Of a DNA stretch of 64,000 nucleotides, positions 22,433-35,579 are shown in pieces; positions within the stretch are counted from its first letter, which is position 1, and every line of letters starts with the position of its first letter. The notes under the pieces were generated by a model, which worked only from the letters and a program-made list of their open reading frames with translations, did not search any database and was not told where the DNA came from. This DNA comes from Daphnia carinata. Taxonomy: Eukaryota > Arthropoda > Branchiopoda > Diplostraca > Daphniidae. Both the position numbers and the translations under genes were made by a program. The stretch spans positions 1,612,001-1,676,000 of the forward strand of contig NC_081335.1 in the NCBI RefSeq assembly GCF_022539665.2. The letters run 5' to 3'.

Positions 22433-25400
22433 GAAACTAAGGACGTCAGTTTACTGTGCACGTATTGAAAACACATTGAAAAAACACAAATGTTTTTTTT
22501 TTCCTACTTCTTTTTCATCAGTCGGCCATTTTTGAATTTCAATTCTTTCTTTTTTGGTCTGCTGTTGAACCTTCATCTTATGTTTAGAATTCCATTCGTT
22601 TTTTTTTTCTTCTTCTTTCATCCCCATCACGTGCGTATATGAAAATGCGTGTGTGTGTTTTTTTGTGTGGCTTGTCTTCATTCAATTGGAGGGGCCTTCC
22701 AAAAAAGAAAGAATCGTTCATCTTACCGCGCTCACTTCGATGGCCTTATACACACAGTATATATATATATATAATAATAATAATGCGAATGATGTATCGT
22801 CCTTAACTCTCCCACCCCCTGGCCCTGAATGCGTATCGTTTTGTTTTAATGATTTTTTTTTTGTATCTCCTTTGTTTATTCTTTGTTTTCGTTTCCTCTC
22901 GTTTTTTGGTGCAAACGCCTTTTCATGCGTAGGCAGAATTAACTGTTCATATATTCAGCCCGGCGTTGACGGGAAGAAGTTGCGAGTCCACGTTTGGTTT
23001 TCTCTCTTTTTCCCTTTTTGTGTTTATTATTCTTTTAAAACGCGGGTAGGATTCTGTATGCTAAAATTTATCCTAGAATAGCCAGAAGAAAAAAAAAAAC
23101 GAAAAAAAAACAAAAACAAAAAAACGCAAAGATAGTTTTTAATTTTAGGGGGGGGGGAGGGGTATCTGACGGATATTCGAGTTGGTTCACGTATTATCAC
23201 GTTCGCTGGAATTCCTCCGCAGCGCTATTTCCGGTGATTTGAGAAACGTGGAAGGACTAAAAAAAAAGGGCGAACGTATTAGAAAAAAAACAAAACAAGT
23301 TAAAGTGCTACACTGTTATGATATAGTAATCAATTGTAAACAGCTTAACGTGCGTGTGAATGTTTTCGTCTTGTATTAAACATTTTCTCGTTTGAATGTA
23401 TTTGTTTGTCTATTACCTACACTAAGCCTTTATATTTGTATTTTCTTTGTATGTTTGGAATACGCCACAAACGTATCTAATCAATACAAAGAAAAACACT
23501 TTGCCTTTCTATTTTGTTTTTATTAAAATTGCATTTTAACGATCTCGTATATTTCTCTTTCGCTAGATGGCACCAACGTCTAACCAACTTTAAAAACATG
23601 GAAAATTGAAAATAGAATGAAGTTTGCATGGGCTAGCGGGGGATCTTTCACCGCGGCTTGTATCTATCTATGTACAATTCTGGAATGGATCTTTTGGAAG
23701 ACGAATCCAAGATGCGTGTTGTTGCGCAGAACAACAGTACACACGGAGAATACAAGAGAAAAAGGAAGAGAAATAGATTCCTGCGCCATAGATTCCCTGA
23801 AAAACTTTTCTCCCACAAACTCCGGCTCTCCTTTTGTTGGAGCACTAAGGTCTTCCTTCCACTGCACAGAGTCCGTCTGTGTCGGTGGCGTTAGCGACGG
23901 GCCAGAGGAAGAAGGAGAAAAAAAAAAGGCTCTACTCTTTTCTTTTTCTTCATTCTTATTTTTCCCGAATAGGAAATGAGGAGTTTTCCCCCGATGAAAG
24001 CTGCACAACGGTCGGAGCGCTAGACGCGCGGCCCGATCCGTCTTTGTCAGAGCTCTCCAGCTCACTCTCTCACGTTGACCTTTTCCGAGGGCCACAGGGC
24101 AACCAGCCCCAGCAGCTCTACTACACACACACACACACAAGCAACCAGACCTTTTTTCCTTCCCCTTCTCTTCTAAACAGATACAGTACATACAGTATGG
24201 ATTCAATGTTGGGCTTGTAGACTGCTTTTTCTCTATATATTCCGCCTCTGGATTCTCCCATTTCTCCTTTTTTCTTGATCATCTTATCTTTTATCACTCG
24301 TCGATTCCCCATTTTTCTACACCAGTGTGTGTGTGTGTGTGTGTGTGCGAGAGTCCTGCTGGATAGATGGCCTATTATGCTTCTCGTACGACCTACAAGA
24401 AGCAGGAAGGAAATGAACTACGTTCTGACAGTTGTGGACGGACACAATTTTTGACATTTCTATTTCGTGACATTTTATTTTTCGCTTGTTTTGTTACCAT
24501 GATAGGGTGACATCCGTTTGTATCAGACGATAACGGCTCATTAGCCCGACGACCGACGGCCTTGTTTTCTAGATAGCTCACTGCACCGGTACACAGGAAC
24601 CGTAGAGAACGCCCACCTTCTCTGATCGTCATCAACTTTTAGAGTAGATTTCGTCTAAAATGGTAGTAGAATAGCCGCAGGAGCCGAGAACAACTAAAAG
24701 GAAACAAACCAAAAAAGAAAGAAAAAAAATGAACACTGTTCAAAAAATACGGGGAAAACCATTTTGGTTTAAGAGTCGAGCATTGTAATTATCAAAACTC
24801 CAGGCAGAGAGGAAAAACACGCATTAAAAATTTTTCCTTTTCCTCCCCTTCGTCAAATTCGACAAAGAAAAAAAAAAACCTAAAAAGGCTTCTGGCAGTC
24901 TTTTCATTTCTTTTTTCAAACACACAGTGTGTGCTCGCTTGCTGTATACAATATATACAGAGAGAAAGAGCACACACAGAGAGCGCCATGAATACTTGTT
25001 TCGAGGCCACGACGAGGATGACCGTTTGCAATCATGGGCCTTCACCGCCATGATGGATCACCACCGAAACCAACCAGCCAACCACCGCACGGAGCACACA
25101 CACACACACGGCAAAAGTTGCTTCGCCTTTTTTTTTTCTTTTGGTTCCTTACACAAAAACGGTGATGAAATTTCTTCTTCTCTCTGCTGTGTATGTGTGT
25201 ATTATTTTCTCCCGCATTTTCAAGAATGTTAAACCTATTTGGGGAAGACAAGAGAAAATATCCAAAAATTCTTCCCTCAGACCTGACAGCCACGCTCTCT
25301 CCTTCGCCACAGTCAGGTGGAATGTTCAACGACTGTTACACGACCAGCTGCAGCATCAGATTCTTTTTTTGGTTTTTTTTTTTTTTTGGTTTTTCTAGAG

Positions 25401-28400
25401 TCTTCTTCTCTCTAGTTTGACGTTCTCAATGTGGGCATAGGCGGATACCTTGGATCTTGGTCCGGAAGTTTGCGGAATCCGGAAGCCGCACCCAATTTTT
25501 TGTGTGTGGTTGAAACACAGTCCCCTCCAAAAAAAAAAAAAAAAAAAAAAAAATGTCTGAAACACTTTTTCCAAGCTTCATTTTTTTGTTTTCCTGGCAC
25601 AAATGTTGGGATGACTGCAAAAACATGTGATGCGTCATGAGGGCTTAATGGCATTCAGATTACACGAGGTTCGCAAAACATGGTAGCATAAAAAAATATT
25701 AAAAAAGTAGTTCAACACGAACATGTTGGCTTGTAAAACTAATACCCACCATGTAATGGATGCCATATTCGAGATGACGATGGATGAGATAAACCGTCTG
25801 TAAAAGATTGATATCAAGATGGTATTAAAGGAGTCTTCATTATTTTGGCCGAATACGTCGAATCTTCTTTTCGATCTGGTGATGCTGCAACGTTGTCAAC
25901 TTTTGTGGACAACTTTTGTGGAACCTTCTAGAAGCCGGTTCACGATCTATTTTTTTATTTCCCACTAGATATTACAAATAATAATGAAATCTCGTTCAAA
26001 AGTAACCAGTTATACAGCATCAGTTTTTTTAGTTCCAAAAATAAAACAGGTGCATAGAAAAACCTGTTTTTATTTTATTTACTTTTCGTTTCGATTTGTT
26101 CTGCATAAAGGACAAAGGCCTGGAGAAGGATAATTAGAGAGAACAAAGGAGGCTGAGTTGCCGAGTTTAGTCGTATTAATTGTAATGAGGTAATTATGAC
26201 CAATCGCGAAACGCTGCCATTTAAGATCCGTTTCATTTTCCCACTCAGTTTTTGGCACGTGCTGGCTTTGTCTGGTCGATCGCTCCTTGGTAGGCTATCG
26301 CTACAATTTTTTTTCCCAATTATTTCTAACTGATGTGGGTCAATTTCTGACCAAATAACATTTAACTCTAATTGTGTGATGAACATGCCTTAACGATCAG
26401 CAAAGCCAAGAGTGTCGTTTTTTTTTTATTTGTGCGTGTGTGTGTGTGTGAACCTCGTGGTCAGGTTTTTTCTTTCTCCATTTTTTCGTCATGCCGTCGT
26501 TGATAAAATCGTTTTTTTTCTTCGACGTGTGTAAGAAACTTGTTAGAAACGGTCTGAATGTATTTCACTTCGAGAATTCTCTCGCGTGACCAAAAATGAC
26601 GAAACGTGGTCGGTTGCGTTCCAATTTGTTCGTTAAGCGAATTCAACTCTTTTGTCGCTTTTAATCGATTCGATTGAATCTCTGAACCAAAAACGTGTTG
26701 CTGAACTTACAAAACTGGACAAGAAGAAAAAAAAAATCCAACGAGTTTGCTGAAACTGGGGCTGACTGTGCGTTACCTTTTGTGCTCCCATCCCTTTTGG
26801 CGCGCTGGGAACAAAAAATGGAGTCAACGCCTGCAAAAGAATAGTAAGTCATGTTTTCATTTGCCAAGCCTTTCTCTGCATTCCTATTGCTCGACATGAA
26901 CACGTGAAATGTGTACCCTAACCTTGATAATAAAAACACGCTGGTGGCGGTGTGCTTGGCTGCTGTACCCAAACGCATGCGAAATGTCGATCAACTCCAT
27001 ATAATACCGGCATGTTGTGTGTTTGTTTCTCAACCCACTTTTTTTCGAAATTTTTTTTTCTTATTCTTTGTACTGTTTTTTTTTTTTTTCACTTTGCAGC
27101 TCGACGCAGGAGAGATGTACATTTTGGCGCGCCTTCTTTATCTCCTGCACCGAAATGGCCGACCAACCGAATCATAGCTGTTTAGCCTGACCTTCGACCT
27201 CCTCCCAGCCTGACGAATGAGAAGCCAGCCCAACAAAGCAAAGTAGGTCCATAGCAACACACTAAAAGTAGATTTAGTTTACGCGTAGATAATCGCTCTT
27301 GAAACTTAAGTTTTTGATCAAACATGAAAACTGGGTATTTTAAAAGAATGGTATTGTTGTCTATTGGTGGGTTTGTGAACGGTGGTCAACTTCTAAAATG
27401 TTGGTCCACAATTGGGTGGATTGGCAGAGGGTGGATCTAAAAATTTTTCGTTTTTGTTCGAGAGGTTTGACACCTCGAATGACGAATTGGTTTGGCCATT
27501 AAACGTCTTGAAAAGAATTGTGGAAGAAAAAGAGAATTCAGATTTTCGATCGAATTCTTTTTTCTTATTTTCTCTGGTACGTCCTGTCTGCGCCTGTTGT
27601 CGTCGCCTTCATCTTTGCTCGTCTTTTGTATCTTGCTAGGCCCTTCTCAATCAATCATAAAGTGTAGGGCTCTCGGGATCTTTCTTTTTCTATCCACGTT
27701 CCCTTGATACGCTCGATTTGATATAGGAATCAACGACACAGAAAACCGTTAAAGCTTTTTTTTTTTTTGAATAATCATTCAGATGCATACGGTGTATTTT
27801 GTTTTGTTTCGTTTTTTTTTTCTTACTTTTTTTAAGGAAAAAAAATCGAAAAAAAATTGGTTTCATCATCTGGATTTCTCGTGTTTTGTTTTTGTTTTCC
27901 ATTATTTTAGGGGGGTGGGAGGGCGATTGACAGGGCTCAAGGAAAGATATACAAGGTGCTCTTATTTTTTTTTCGTGTGTCGAGTTTGCGCCCTTTTGTT
28001 TTTTTCTAACTAAAGAAACAAAGGAGTCTTTTTTTTTTTTTTAAATAGATGGAATAAATTTTCCTCCCGTAGAAAAAAAAAAAAGTAGAAAAACAAACGA
28101 AAACGAAATTAAAATCAGGAAAAAAAATCATTGCAATGAATACTATCTCGCTTGATGATAATACATAGTAATACCGGCTTGGATGCTTTTGTTATACATT
28201 ACATCATATTACAACATGATACATATACGGTACATGGTGTGGTATTTTTTTTGTTCTGTTTTTGTTTGTTTTTTTTTTTTTTTTGCCTTTATGTCAGAAG
28301 GAAAGATAATTTCAGTTTATATACAAGTTTTAAAAACACAAGATATACGAAAAGAAAGAAAAAGATAGATTGTTTTTTTTTGAAAAATTGGTAAAAAAAA

Positions 28401-29486
28401 TTCTCCATTTTTTTTCTAATGGTTTCGTCTGTGAGTGGTGGGTCATAATAGTCGAGTAATTTTATCAGAGGGTATATAACCAAGACACACGAGAGACATA
28501 CACACAAGTATATAGAAGGAATGTTCAATCTCTCTTAATCTCTTTTTGTTTTTAGTATAGTGAGCCAATAGCATAACATGGTGTTTACAAAGAATTTTTG
28601 TTTTTGCACGCAGTCAAGGTTACACAAGGTTGTGGTGTTGCATAAATTTTTTTTTCAAAGTTTTTCTTTTTTTTTTCTTTTTGTCCTCGTGTCGTACAAT
28701 AATATCTCGTTTGGTGATTTTAGGGGGGTAGGGGGAGTATTTGGTTTCGTCATTTCAAAAGCACTCGCACACACGAAAAAAAAGCGCATGGGCAATTTTT
28801 TGTTAGAAACAGGTGTCAAAAAGAAAAAATGGAAAACGCAAAATAGCGATGTGGTGCAGGGGAAGAGAAACAAAACAATTTTTCTTTTTTCTTTTCCAAC
28901 TGAAGGAAAGGGTCTTAGTTGTTGAAAAAGAAAAGAGAACCGGACGTTGTCTGATTAACAACAAACTTTGAAAATTATCTCTTTAATTTTTTTCGAAACT
29001 GAAAAAGAGATAAGAATTATTGTGAAACATTATCTTTTAGGCTCTTTGTTTTTCAAATGGTTATTATGCCGGAGGTGGTACAAGTTTTCTTTTTGTACGT
29101 CTTTCTTTTTGTTGTTGTCAAAAATCGAAAAAAAAAAGAAAAGTTGAAAGAAGAGGAAAAGTGAACCCCAAAAGACTAGGATTGTTTTTACATGCAAAAG
29201 AAAAAAAAAGAGATAATGTGTGTTGGATTTATCTGGGAATTGTTCCGCGTTTCTTGCGTCTATCGATCATTTTTTTTATCGATATAAAAAAACGGAAGGG
29301 GTTTGTGATTGTTATTTTTTTTTTTTTTCTCCACGAAAAATATGATACCGGTACAAAATAATAAACAGGAATCCCCAACCACAAAAAAAAAATTGCAAAA
29401 CAAAATTAGGAATCTCATTTGCTGTGTATGTGGCAGGGAATTGCTTAAATCGATCAGAGTGTATCTCTTGCATGTGCTGAACATTT

Positions 29487-29492
29487 TTTATT
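29487..29492 (-). terminator. Candidate lab poly(A) signal
   Basis: On the minus strand this reads AATAAA, 177-182 bases past the lab stop codon at 29669-29671. It is the first canonical signal downstream and a plausible end for a short 3' UTR. A TA-repeat at about 29560-29578 lies between the stop and the signal. Confidence 0.5.
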
Positions 29493-29668
29493 GAATTATT
29501 TTTTGTTTTAGAGGATTGGGATTAGACGATAGAATTAGTGAATGGGTCGAGCTTTTATATTATATATATATTTATATATTGTTTTTTTTCCCATTTTAAC
29601 GTTGAAGTTTTCTATTTTGGGTGCGTGATGAAAGAAAAAAGAAATGATCGAAATTCGTGTTGGGATTG

Positions 29669-30174
29669 TTAGAGAGGCGTAGGCGGTGATTCGCTCTTAG
29701 AGGGTGCGCCACCGCTGGCGTTGCTCTCGGAATCGGTGACGGGCGACGGTGCCGATGGTGATGTGCACGAAAGTGCCGGTTCTGGTGGGATGAGTCCCTC
29801 CTTCATCCGTTTCTTTTGTTTCATCCGTCTGTTTTGGAACCAGATCTTGACCTGCGTCTCGTTGAGCTGGAGAGCGGCCGCGATCTCGATCCGCCGCGCC
29901 CGCGTCAGGTATTTGTTGAAGTGGAACTCTTTCTCCAACTCGGTCAGCTGTTTGGTGGTAAAGTTGGTCCGGCCAGTGTTGTTGGCTCCGCCGAGGCTTC
30001 CTAAGCCGCTGACGCTACCGTTACCTCCGCCTCCACCAGGACTTCCAACTCCACCGCCGCCTCCGAGGCCTCCTAAACCGCTAGGCAAACCGCTGCCCAT
30101 TCCGCCAACCAATCCTCCAACACCGTTGCCGCAGTTCGGACTGCTACCTCCGAATCCATATTCTGGTCGAGGAA
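29669..30174 (-). CDS. lab: lab exon 2: Gly-rich linker, homeodomain, C-terminus
   Basis: Residues 398-565. A linker of about 60 residues, mostly Gly and Ser, precedes the homeodomain (462-521), which begins [20 protein letters not shown]. Recognition helix 3 has W509, F510, Q511 (position 50) and N512 (position 51), all as expected for a DNA-binding Hox1 protein. The tail [10 protein letters not shown] follows, then a Ser/Pro-rich end [10 protein letters not shown] and the TAA stop. The acceptor is unusual: about 13 A residues separate the pyrimidine tract from CAG. Confidence 0.97.
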
Positions 30175-33100
30175 CTGTTTTTTTTTTTTTGGTGTAGGGG
30201 AAAGAGAAAAAACAAACAAAGAAATCAATCAATGTGGTCGTAGTCGTTTGTAGGTGTTGAGTTAAAATATAGCACACGCATACGAGATTGTGTGTACAGC
30301 CAACCGGGAGAGATTGAGTGAGCCCTGTAGTCGAACCATCCAAAAACGGAATATACATTATTCAGCGTCGATTTGTAATCGAATTGAAGCACCTGGCGTC
30401 ATCACTATGCACCGGACAATGATCAATGGCTCGTTTCGTGATTAAAAATCATCTTTATCGGACGTTTGATAATTGATTTCGCTTCTATTCGGAATTATTC
30501 TGTTTTTTTTTTTTTGTTTTTTTTTTGTTTTTTTTTTTTTCCCGTTTACAAAGAAAAATTCAATAATTTTTAATGTCAATTTTGGGGAATACTTCTTCTT
30601 TTTACCCTCCCCGTCTCTCGAGACGAGAGGCAAAATGTATTTTACTATTGAATTTCGATCGAGAGGAAGTGGAGAGATGCTGTTTGTGGCCTTTTTTTTT
30701 TGAGCGCTTGCGTAATGTGAACGATAGAAGGATCGAGCGGAAAAGATTCTTCTTCTTGTTTCCCTTCGTGAGGTAGAGTGAAAACTGACGTTGCGACATG
30801 AAGGATGACTCCCGAAAGAGCCGAAATAGAGACTGGAGGGGGTTAGCACATTCCTTTCCCATTTCCTTCCTTCCTTTTCAATACCAACATCGAACAACAT
30901 GGGACATGTGGCGGCTTTTTTCTGATGATGTTGTTACACTAGGCAACAAGTCGCCATCTCTGGCAAAACCTTTTTTTTTTTTTTTTTTTTTTTTAAATGT
31001 TACATCATCCGTAAAGAAAGAAGTTGAGCAAAAGTTTGTTTTTTAAAAAAGAGTTTCAAGAGGAGTTGAATCTTCACTTAGGCCATGTCTATAGTGAAGG
31101 ATCGATGTGCCAGATGTTCAGCCAAAGATACTTTGATCTTTCCTTTATTTTATTTTTTCGTCTTTAAATGAATGCACCTAAGGCGCGTTGAGAAAACAAA
31201 TTGTTGTTGACGTAATATTTAAAAGGTGTGTCTTCTGAAGGTGCAACGTGATAAAGCCATCAAAACGGCCTAAATGTTCATCTCTCCGTTGTTTGTATTG
31301 GACGTCGTTGACGGATGTGCAACGATTTTTTGCCCTCCTGTTTTGTGGCTTGTTTGCATAGCGGCTTGCAGCCAAACTTACGTGCTTGAAAGAAAAACAA
31401 AAATTCTGCTCGTTTATGTCAATAGTGTGCCCCTTCGGACGTCTCTATTCGCTCACCCCTCGTCATGCTTACTTACATGGTACTCGTGCTGCTGTTCAAA
31501 AGATGTTTTCCTATTTTTTGTTCCTCCTTTTTGAAATAGAAAAAAAAAACAGAATCGGATGTTTGACTCGGATGTCAGCTGCAGCACATAATATTGAGTC
31601 AGAAATGTGTATAGGCCTCTTGCTTTTGCAGATATCTGCAGCTGAACAGTTTCGGGAAACAAAAAACAAGAGGGATCTGTCCAAGCTGTTCCAACAATGA
31701 CGGAATTGTTTAATAACTTTGGCGAAAAGTGTCGTTTTATTTATTTATTTATTTTTCGTTTGTAGTTTGTTTCTTTGAGCTCTTTTAGCCGCTCGGTTAG
31801 ACTTTTGCCTAGGGTCGCAAACTAAACTAAATGAAAATGGGGAATACAAAATGCAAAGAAGCTGCTTTTCTTGGAAGATGGGTAGATGCACACATAGTCC
31901 ATATGCAAAGTGGGTGGATCAAATCCCCGTATACGTGCGTGTGCCTCTTTTGATGTCGGGTGATGGATCTTTTTTTTCCGACTTTCGAAGGTATTTTTTT
32001 TTCCCCTAGTTGACTTCAAGAAAGAGTTTTTTTTCTACCGAGTATGAAAAAAGGGAATTAAACAACGACCCACAAGGAAAAAAAAGAACTGAAATGAAAT
32101 TCAAGATCGCAGGGGGTCTACATTGGCCACCGTCGGGGATCGTTTCTCGAATATCCCACTAGGTTGGGTTTCTATAATTTCGTCTTTGCTAATGTGTTTT
32201 TTTTTTTTTTTTTTTCTTCCCATTTTTGAATTTTTTTTTTCTGTAAGAAAAGATTTTAATTTGATGCATAGCTATCGAATTATTATCTTTTCTTATTTAA
32301 CGGGCGTTTTACTTTGGTTTGGTGGCCTAACGTACGAAACGAGTAGAATTGTATTTTTCTCAGTATTTTTTTGTGTGTTTCTTGGGAAAACCGACGGGAA
32401 TGGCCGGCGAAACCAAAAAAAAAAATTAGGACGCAATGTGGTATCGCATATCAAACTGTCCGACATAAAAAAAAAAAAAAAAAAACTTGACTTTAAAATT
32501 CCGTCGCACACCATATGTCGCAAAGCTTGTTATTGGATGATAGATCCTTCACGCACGAAAAAGAAAATTTACTCGAAAAACCGACTGGCCGTTGATTGCA
32601 TTTTACGTGATCACCGCAACAACTTTCCCACCGATGTGAATTTTATTTTTTGGGAGGCCGATATCTTGAGAATTTGCGCTAGAAAGCCAGTCGAGTTGCA
32701 TTACGTTAGATGGACTTTTTTTTTTTTTTTTGCTGTTTTTGTTGGGCAGAAGGTGGGTGGATCAGAAGATATCTCTCTTTGCGGTTGAAGAACGAAACGG
32801 GCCTACGAAATTTCGATAAGAAAACATTGTCCTTTTTAACTTTTGAAACACGGTCACCTATATGTCGTAGTTTTGCTCTGTAGGCATCCAACCTTCTAAA
32901 TATCGCGTTATCTATTTTGGTTGTTGTCTGCCTATAGGTTTTCTCGTGTTTGACTGCTTGGGACAGGTTCCAAAATATCAGGAAGTCTTGACATGTTTCT
33001 CGAAACGCCGAGGTATGCCCTCGCTATACACACGCGTCGCATGCGAGGAATGTGTTCGTAAATATACGAGACCGAGCTCCGGGAATTAGAAGCTTTTTTT

Positions 33101-35579
33101 TTTTAAAGAAACGAAGCTGATCTTGTAATTCTAATGCTTTGGAACAACAATACCGCCTCGTGTTTGCGATGAGATCAATGTTTGAATAGAGAAATCCTAT
33201 CGGCTAGGAGTAGAGACTACTGTGCGTAAAGCTCTCGAGCCTGGGACATTTGTAAAAATGTTTTTTCTTTGATTTATTGACTCGCCCGCTAATAGGATCT
33301 AAAAGAGCCTATGTTTGTGTTCGTGTTTTGTGTTGAGCGATGATGAATAATGGTCAACGACGATTGAAGAACTGGTTTTGCGGCTTGTCACACTCGTACA
33401 GTTTTGCAAGTTTGTCTTTTTCTTTTCTATCGAAGCAAAACGATCGATTAGGCCTTGTAGAAAATCACTTTTGTCGTTTGCTGCGATATACACAGTGTTC
33501 TACTGTTGTCCTTCTTTTGGGGGCCCACACACGTAGAGAGATCATTAATAACTCTGAAGGTGGTAGGGGGTTTGAGCCACCCAAAGCTGCAGCTGAAGTG
33601 GGGACAGTGTTGTCGTCTTATGATAAACCAAAAGTGGCGACTGTTGTCGACGTGATTTATGATTGAGGCCGCCAAAACCTCTCCTTGTAAGCTTTTACAA
33701 GAGGCTACTTTTTTTCTTTCTCTTGAGAGGCTGGTCTACGGCCAATGCACATTGAGTTCCTCCTACACCCACGTTGGTGTAGTGTAGGCCTACAGTAGTG
33801 CGGCAGCGTGATTAATGATCTTTTTTTTCTTTCTCGTCCTTATCTCTCTCATTGATTCAAAAAAAAAAAAAAAAAAGGATGAAAGAATGTCCAACCATGA
33901 ACAACCGTTTAGCTTGTTAGCTGCTGCTAGCTGGTTGGTTTAGGGACTGACGACTAGCCGCCATTCAAACGCTGTTTGGTTCTGAAACGTTCCGTTTTTT
34001 TTTTATGATCGGCCTACAGGGACCGATTGGCGGCTTCGTTTTAGCTCTCCCATCTTTTTGGTGATTTTCTTTTTATTTAAGGGTCTTTGCCGTATTGCAT
34101 TTTGAGTTTGAGAGGTACCCTAGTTTTCAGCGATCATGACTACCGCCAGCCCCACCCATTTTTAAAAAAATGATTTAAATGTCGAGCTCTTAACCCTCCC
34201 CTTTTTAAAAACATTATTGAACTTTGATCTGATTTTTCCTAACTAAAAAACATGTTCATTGAATTGAAATGTCTTTAAATCTCGAAGAAAACGATAGGCC
34301 TCTTGTTTTCAAATTGATATTCGCGTTTACAGAAATGCAGGCCTAGTAGAAATTCTATTGAGTTCAGGAAATGGATGGAATACGTACCGGGTTTGGGTAC
34401 ATTCCGTTTGACTTGCATCCATTTGTAGGTTGGAACGTTAGATTGTTGTTGCTGGACGGGGTGATTGAGATTGGGTTGGACACCTCCGCCGTTGCCACCG
34501 CCACCTCCACCACTCTGCCCCTGAAGTTGATTGTGGTGTTGGCCAGGGTGCTGGCCCTGGGCAGCCGCCGCTGCGGCCGCTCCAAGTCCTACCAAGTTGA
34601 GCATGCCGTTGACCTGGCATTGGTCACGAAGTGACGGCCCGCCGACGCCGTACGGTCCAACAGATGAACTAAAATGCCCAGCCGCTGCTGCCGGATGAGT
34701 GCGAGCTCCGTACTGGGTGACGTCCGGGTAGCCGTAGCCGGCCGTTGCGCCCGTCGGGATGGCCACGGCGGCCGCCGATAGGCCGTTGATGCCGACGCTG
34801 CCGTCGACGTGGCCCGTCATGGCCGGATGGACCTGGTGGTGTCCGTGGTGCGGATGATGGTGATGGTGTCCGTGATGACTCTGATGATGGACCTGGTGGT
34901 GGTGATGGTGATGCTGTTGCTGCTGCTGCTGCTGTTGTTGTTGTTGTTGCTGTTGTATTCCGTGCTGATGCTGGGCGTGATGTTGCTGCTGTTGTTGTTG
35001 GTGCAGTTGCTGCTGGTGGTGTTGGTTGGGCGAGCCGTGGTGCTGGCCGGAATAATCCGTTTGGTAGGCACTGCTGTTACCGACGGACACTGAAGATATC
35101 GAGTGCTGGCCCATGCCCGTCACGCTGTGCGGACTCAGGTGGTAGGAAGCGGCGGCTGTGGCGGCGGCGGCGGCTGCTGCTGCTGCCGTGGCGTAGCCGT
35201 TTGCGTCTAAATTAGTGTAGGAAAGTCCGTTTCCCGATCCCGATCCGACATCTGTTTGAAGGAGTCCCGCGTTTGTGTGTTGATCGTGCGGAGTGAGTGG
35301 AGGTGTACGAGGATCGGGGGTGTGTTGTTGTTGCTGTTGGTGGCTTAGGTAGTGTGGCGGGCCGACGGTGCCTAAGACGCCACCGGTCGGGCCGCTCGAT
35401 TCGGGAGTCGAGGCCTGGCCTGACGATCCTCCGCCGCTGTTTGAACTGACGGAACCGCTTCCGTAAACGCCGCCATAGACGGATCCTGCCAAATCGGTGG
35501 CGTAATTGGACGCCGAGCCGTAACCGACTCCGACGCCACCGTCACCGTTGCAAACACCGTAAAGAACGTTGGCGTTCAT
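29669..35579 (-). CDS. lab: labial (Hox1) homeodomain protein, two exons
   Basis: This is the Hox1-class homeodomain transcription factor, which specifies the intercalary/tritocerebral region in arthropods and binds DNA with Exd/Hth cofactors. The coding sequence joins 35579-34388 to 30174-29669 on the minus strand, giving 565 residues. The join is phase 1 (CCCG|gt to cag|TT) and creates Val398. The start ATG at 35579 has an A-rich context and an in-frame TAA 11 codons upstream. The hexapeptide YKWM (385-388) within [14 protein letters not shown] is the labial form, and the homeodomain at 462-521 is complete. A 4.2-kb intron separates them. pb lies upstream on the same strand and cnc is convergent downstream. 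A strong minus-strand acceptor (TTTTGTTTAG) just before 35896 suggests an additional upstream non-coding exon. Confidence 0.97.
30175..34387 (-). other. lab intron (4.2 kb)
   Basis: This phase-1 intron contains T/A tracts and some features worth noting. A candidate 15-base microexon lies at 31477-31491. A TGATGGAT site lies at 31961-31968, and a TGATTTAT site at 33653-33660 overlaps a second TGAT. A hairpin CTTGTAA/TTACAAG lies near 33688-33706, and a 12-base palindrome TGTAGGCCTACA at 33783-33794. The 33540-33670 stretch is less repetitive than its surroundings and has an open frame on the plus strand that I do not recognise. First introns of Hox genes often carry enhancers; none is proven here. 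Confidence 0.75.
31477..31491 (-). other. lab: Candidate lab microexon (15 or 12 bases)
   Basis: On the minus strand, TTTTGAACAG is followed by CAGCACGAGTACCAT and then by a near-perfect donor GTAAGTAAG. Fifteen bases keep the frame. Spliced between the lab exons it would replace V398 by AARVPF, adding five residues between hexapeptide and homeodomain. A tandem acceptor (CAGCAG) would allow a 12-base version. Against it, the upstream tract is purine-rich. Microexons in this position are known in some insect Hox genes (Ubx, pb). Confidence 0.25.
34388..35579 (-). CDS. lab: lab exon 1: N-terminal activation region and hexapeptide
   Basis: Residues 1-397 plus one base of codon 398. The N-terminus is Gly/Ser/Tyr-rich ([15 protein letters not shown]). 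A YTNLD motif at 121-125 matches one I recall in insect Labial. Low-complexity runs follow: Ala around 132-144, Gln at 209-222 and His at 223-228, then a long His/Gln region to about 250 and a second Ala run near 335-342. The exon ends with the hexapeptide motif [14 protein letters not shown] (384-397), the contact for the Exd/Pbx cofactor. The Gln run is coded by mixed CAA/CAG, so it is not a pure triplet expansion. Confidence 0.96.

Larger units (their letters stand above)
21932..29668. other. Gap between convergent cnc and lab
   Basis: This 7.7-kb stretch holds the cnc 3' UTR at its left edge and the lab 3' UTR at its right edge. Between them I see only AT-rich DNA with A/T and CA/GT tracts (a GT run near 24325-24347, a G run near 23149-23156 and a poly-A at 25529-25552). 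No open frame resembles a known protein. One TGATGGAT Hox/Exd-type site is at 25051-25058. Confidence 0.7.
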
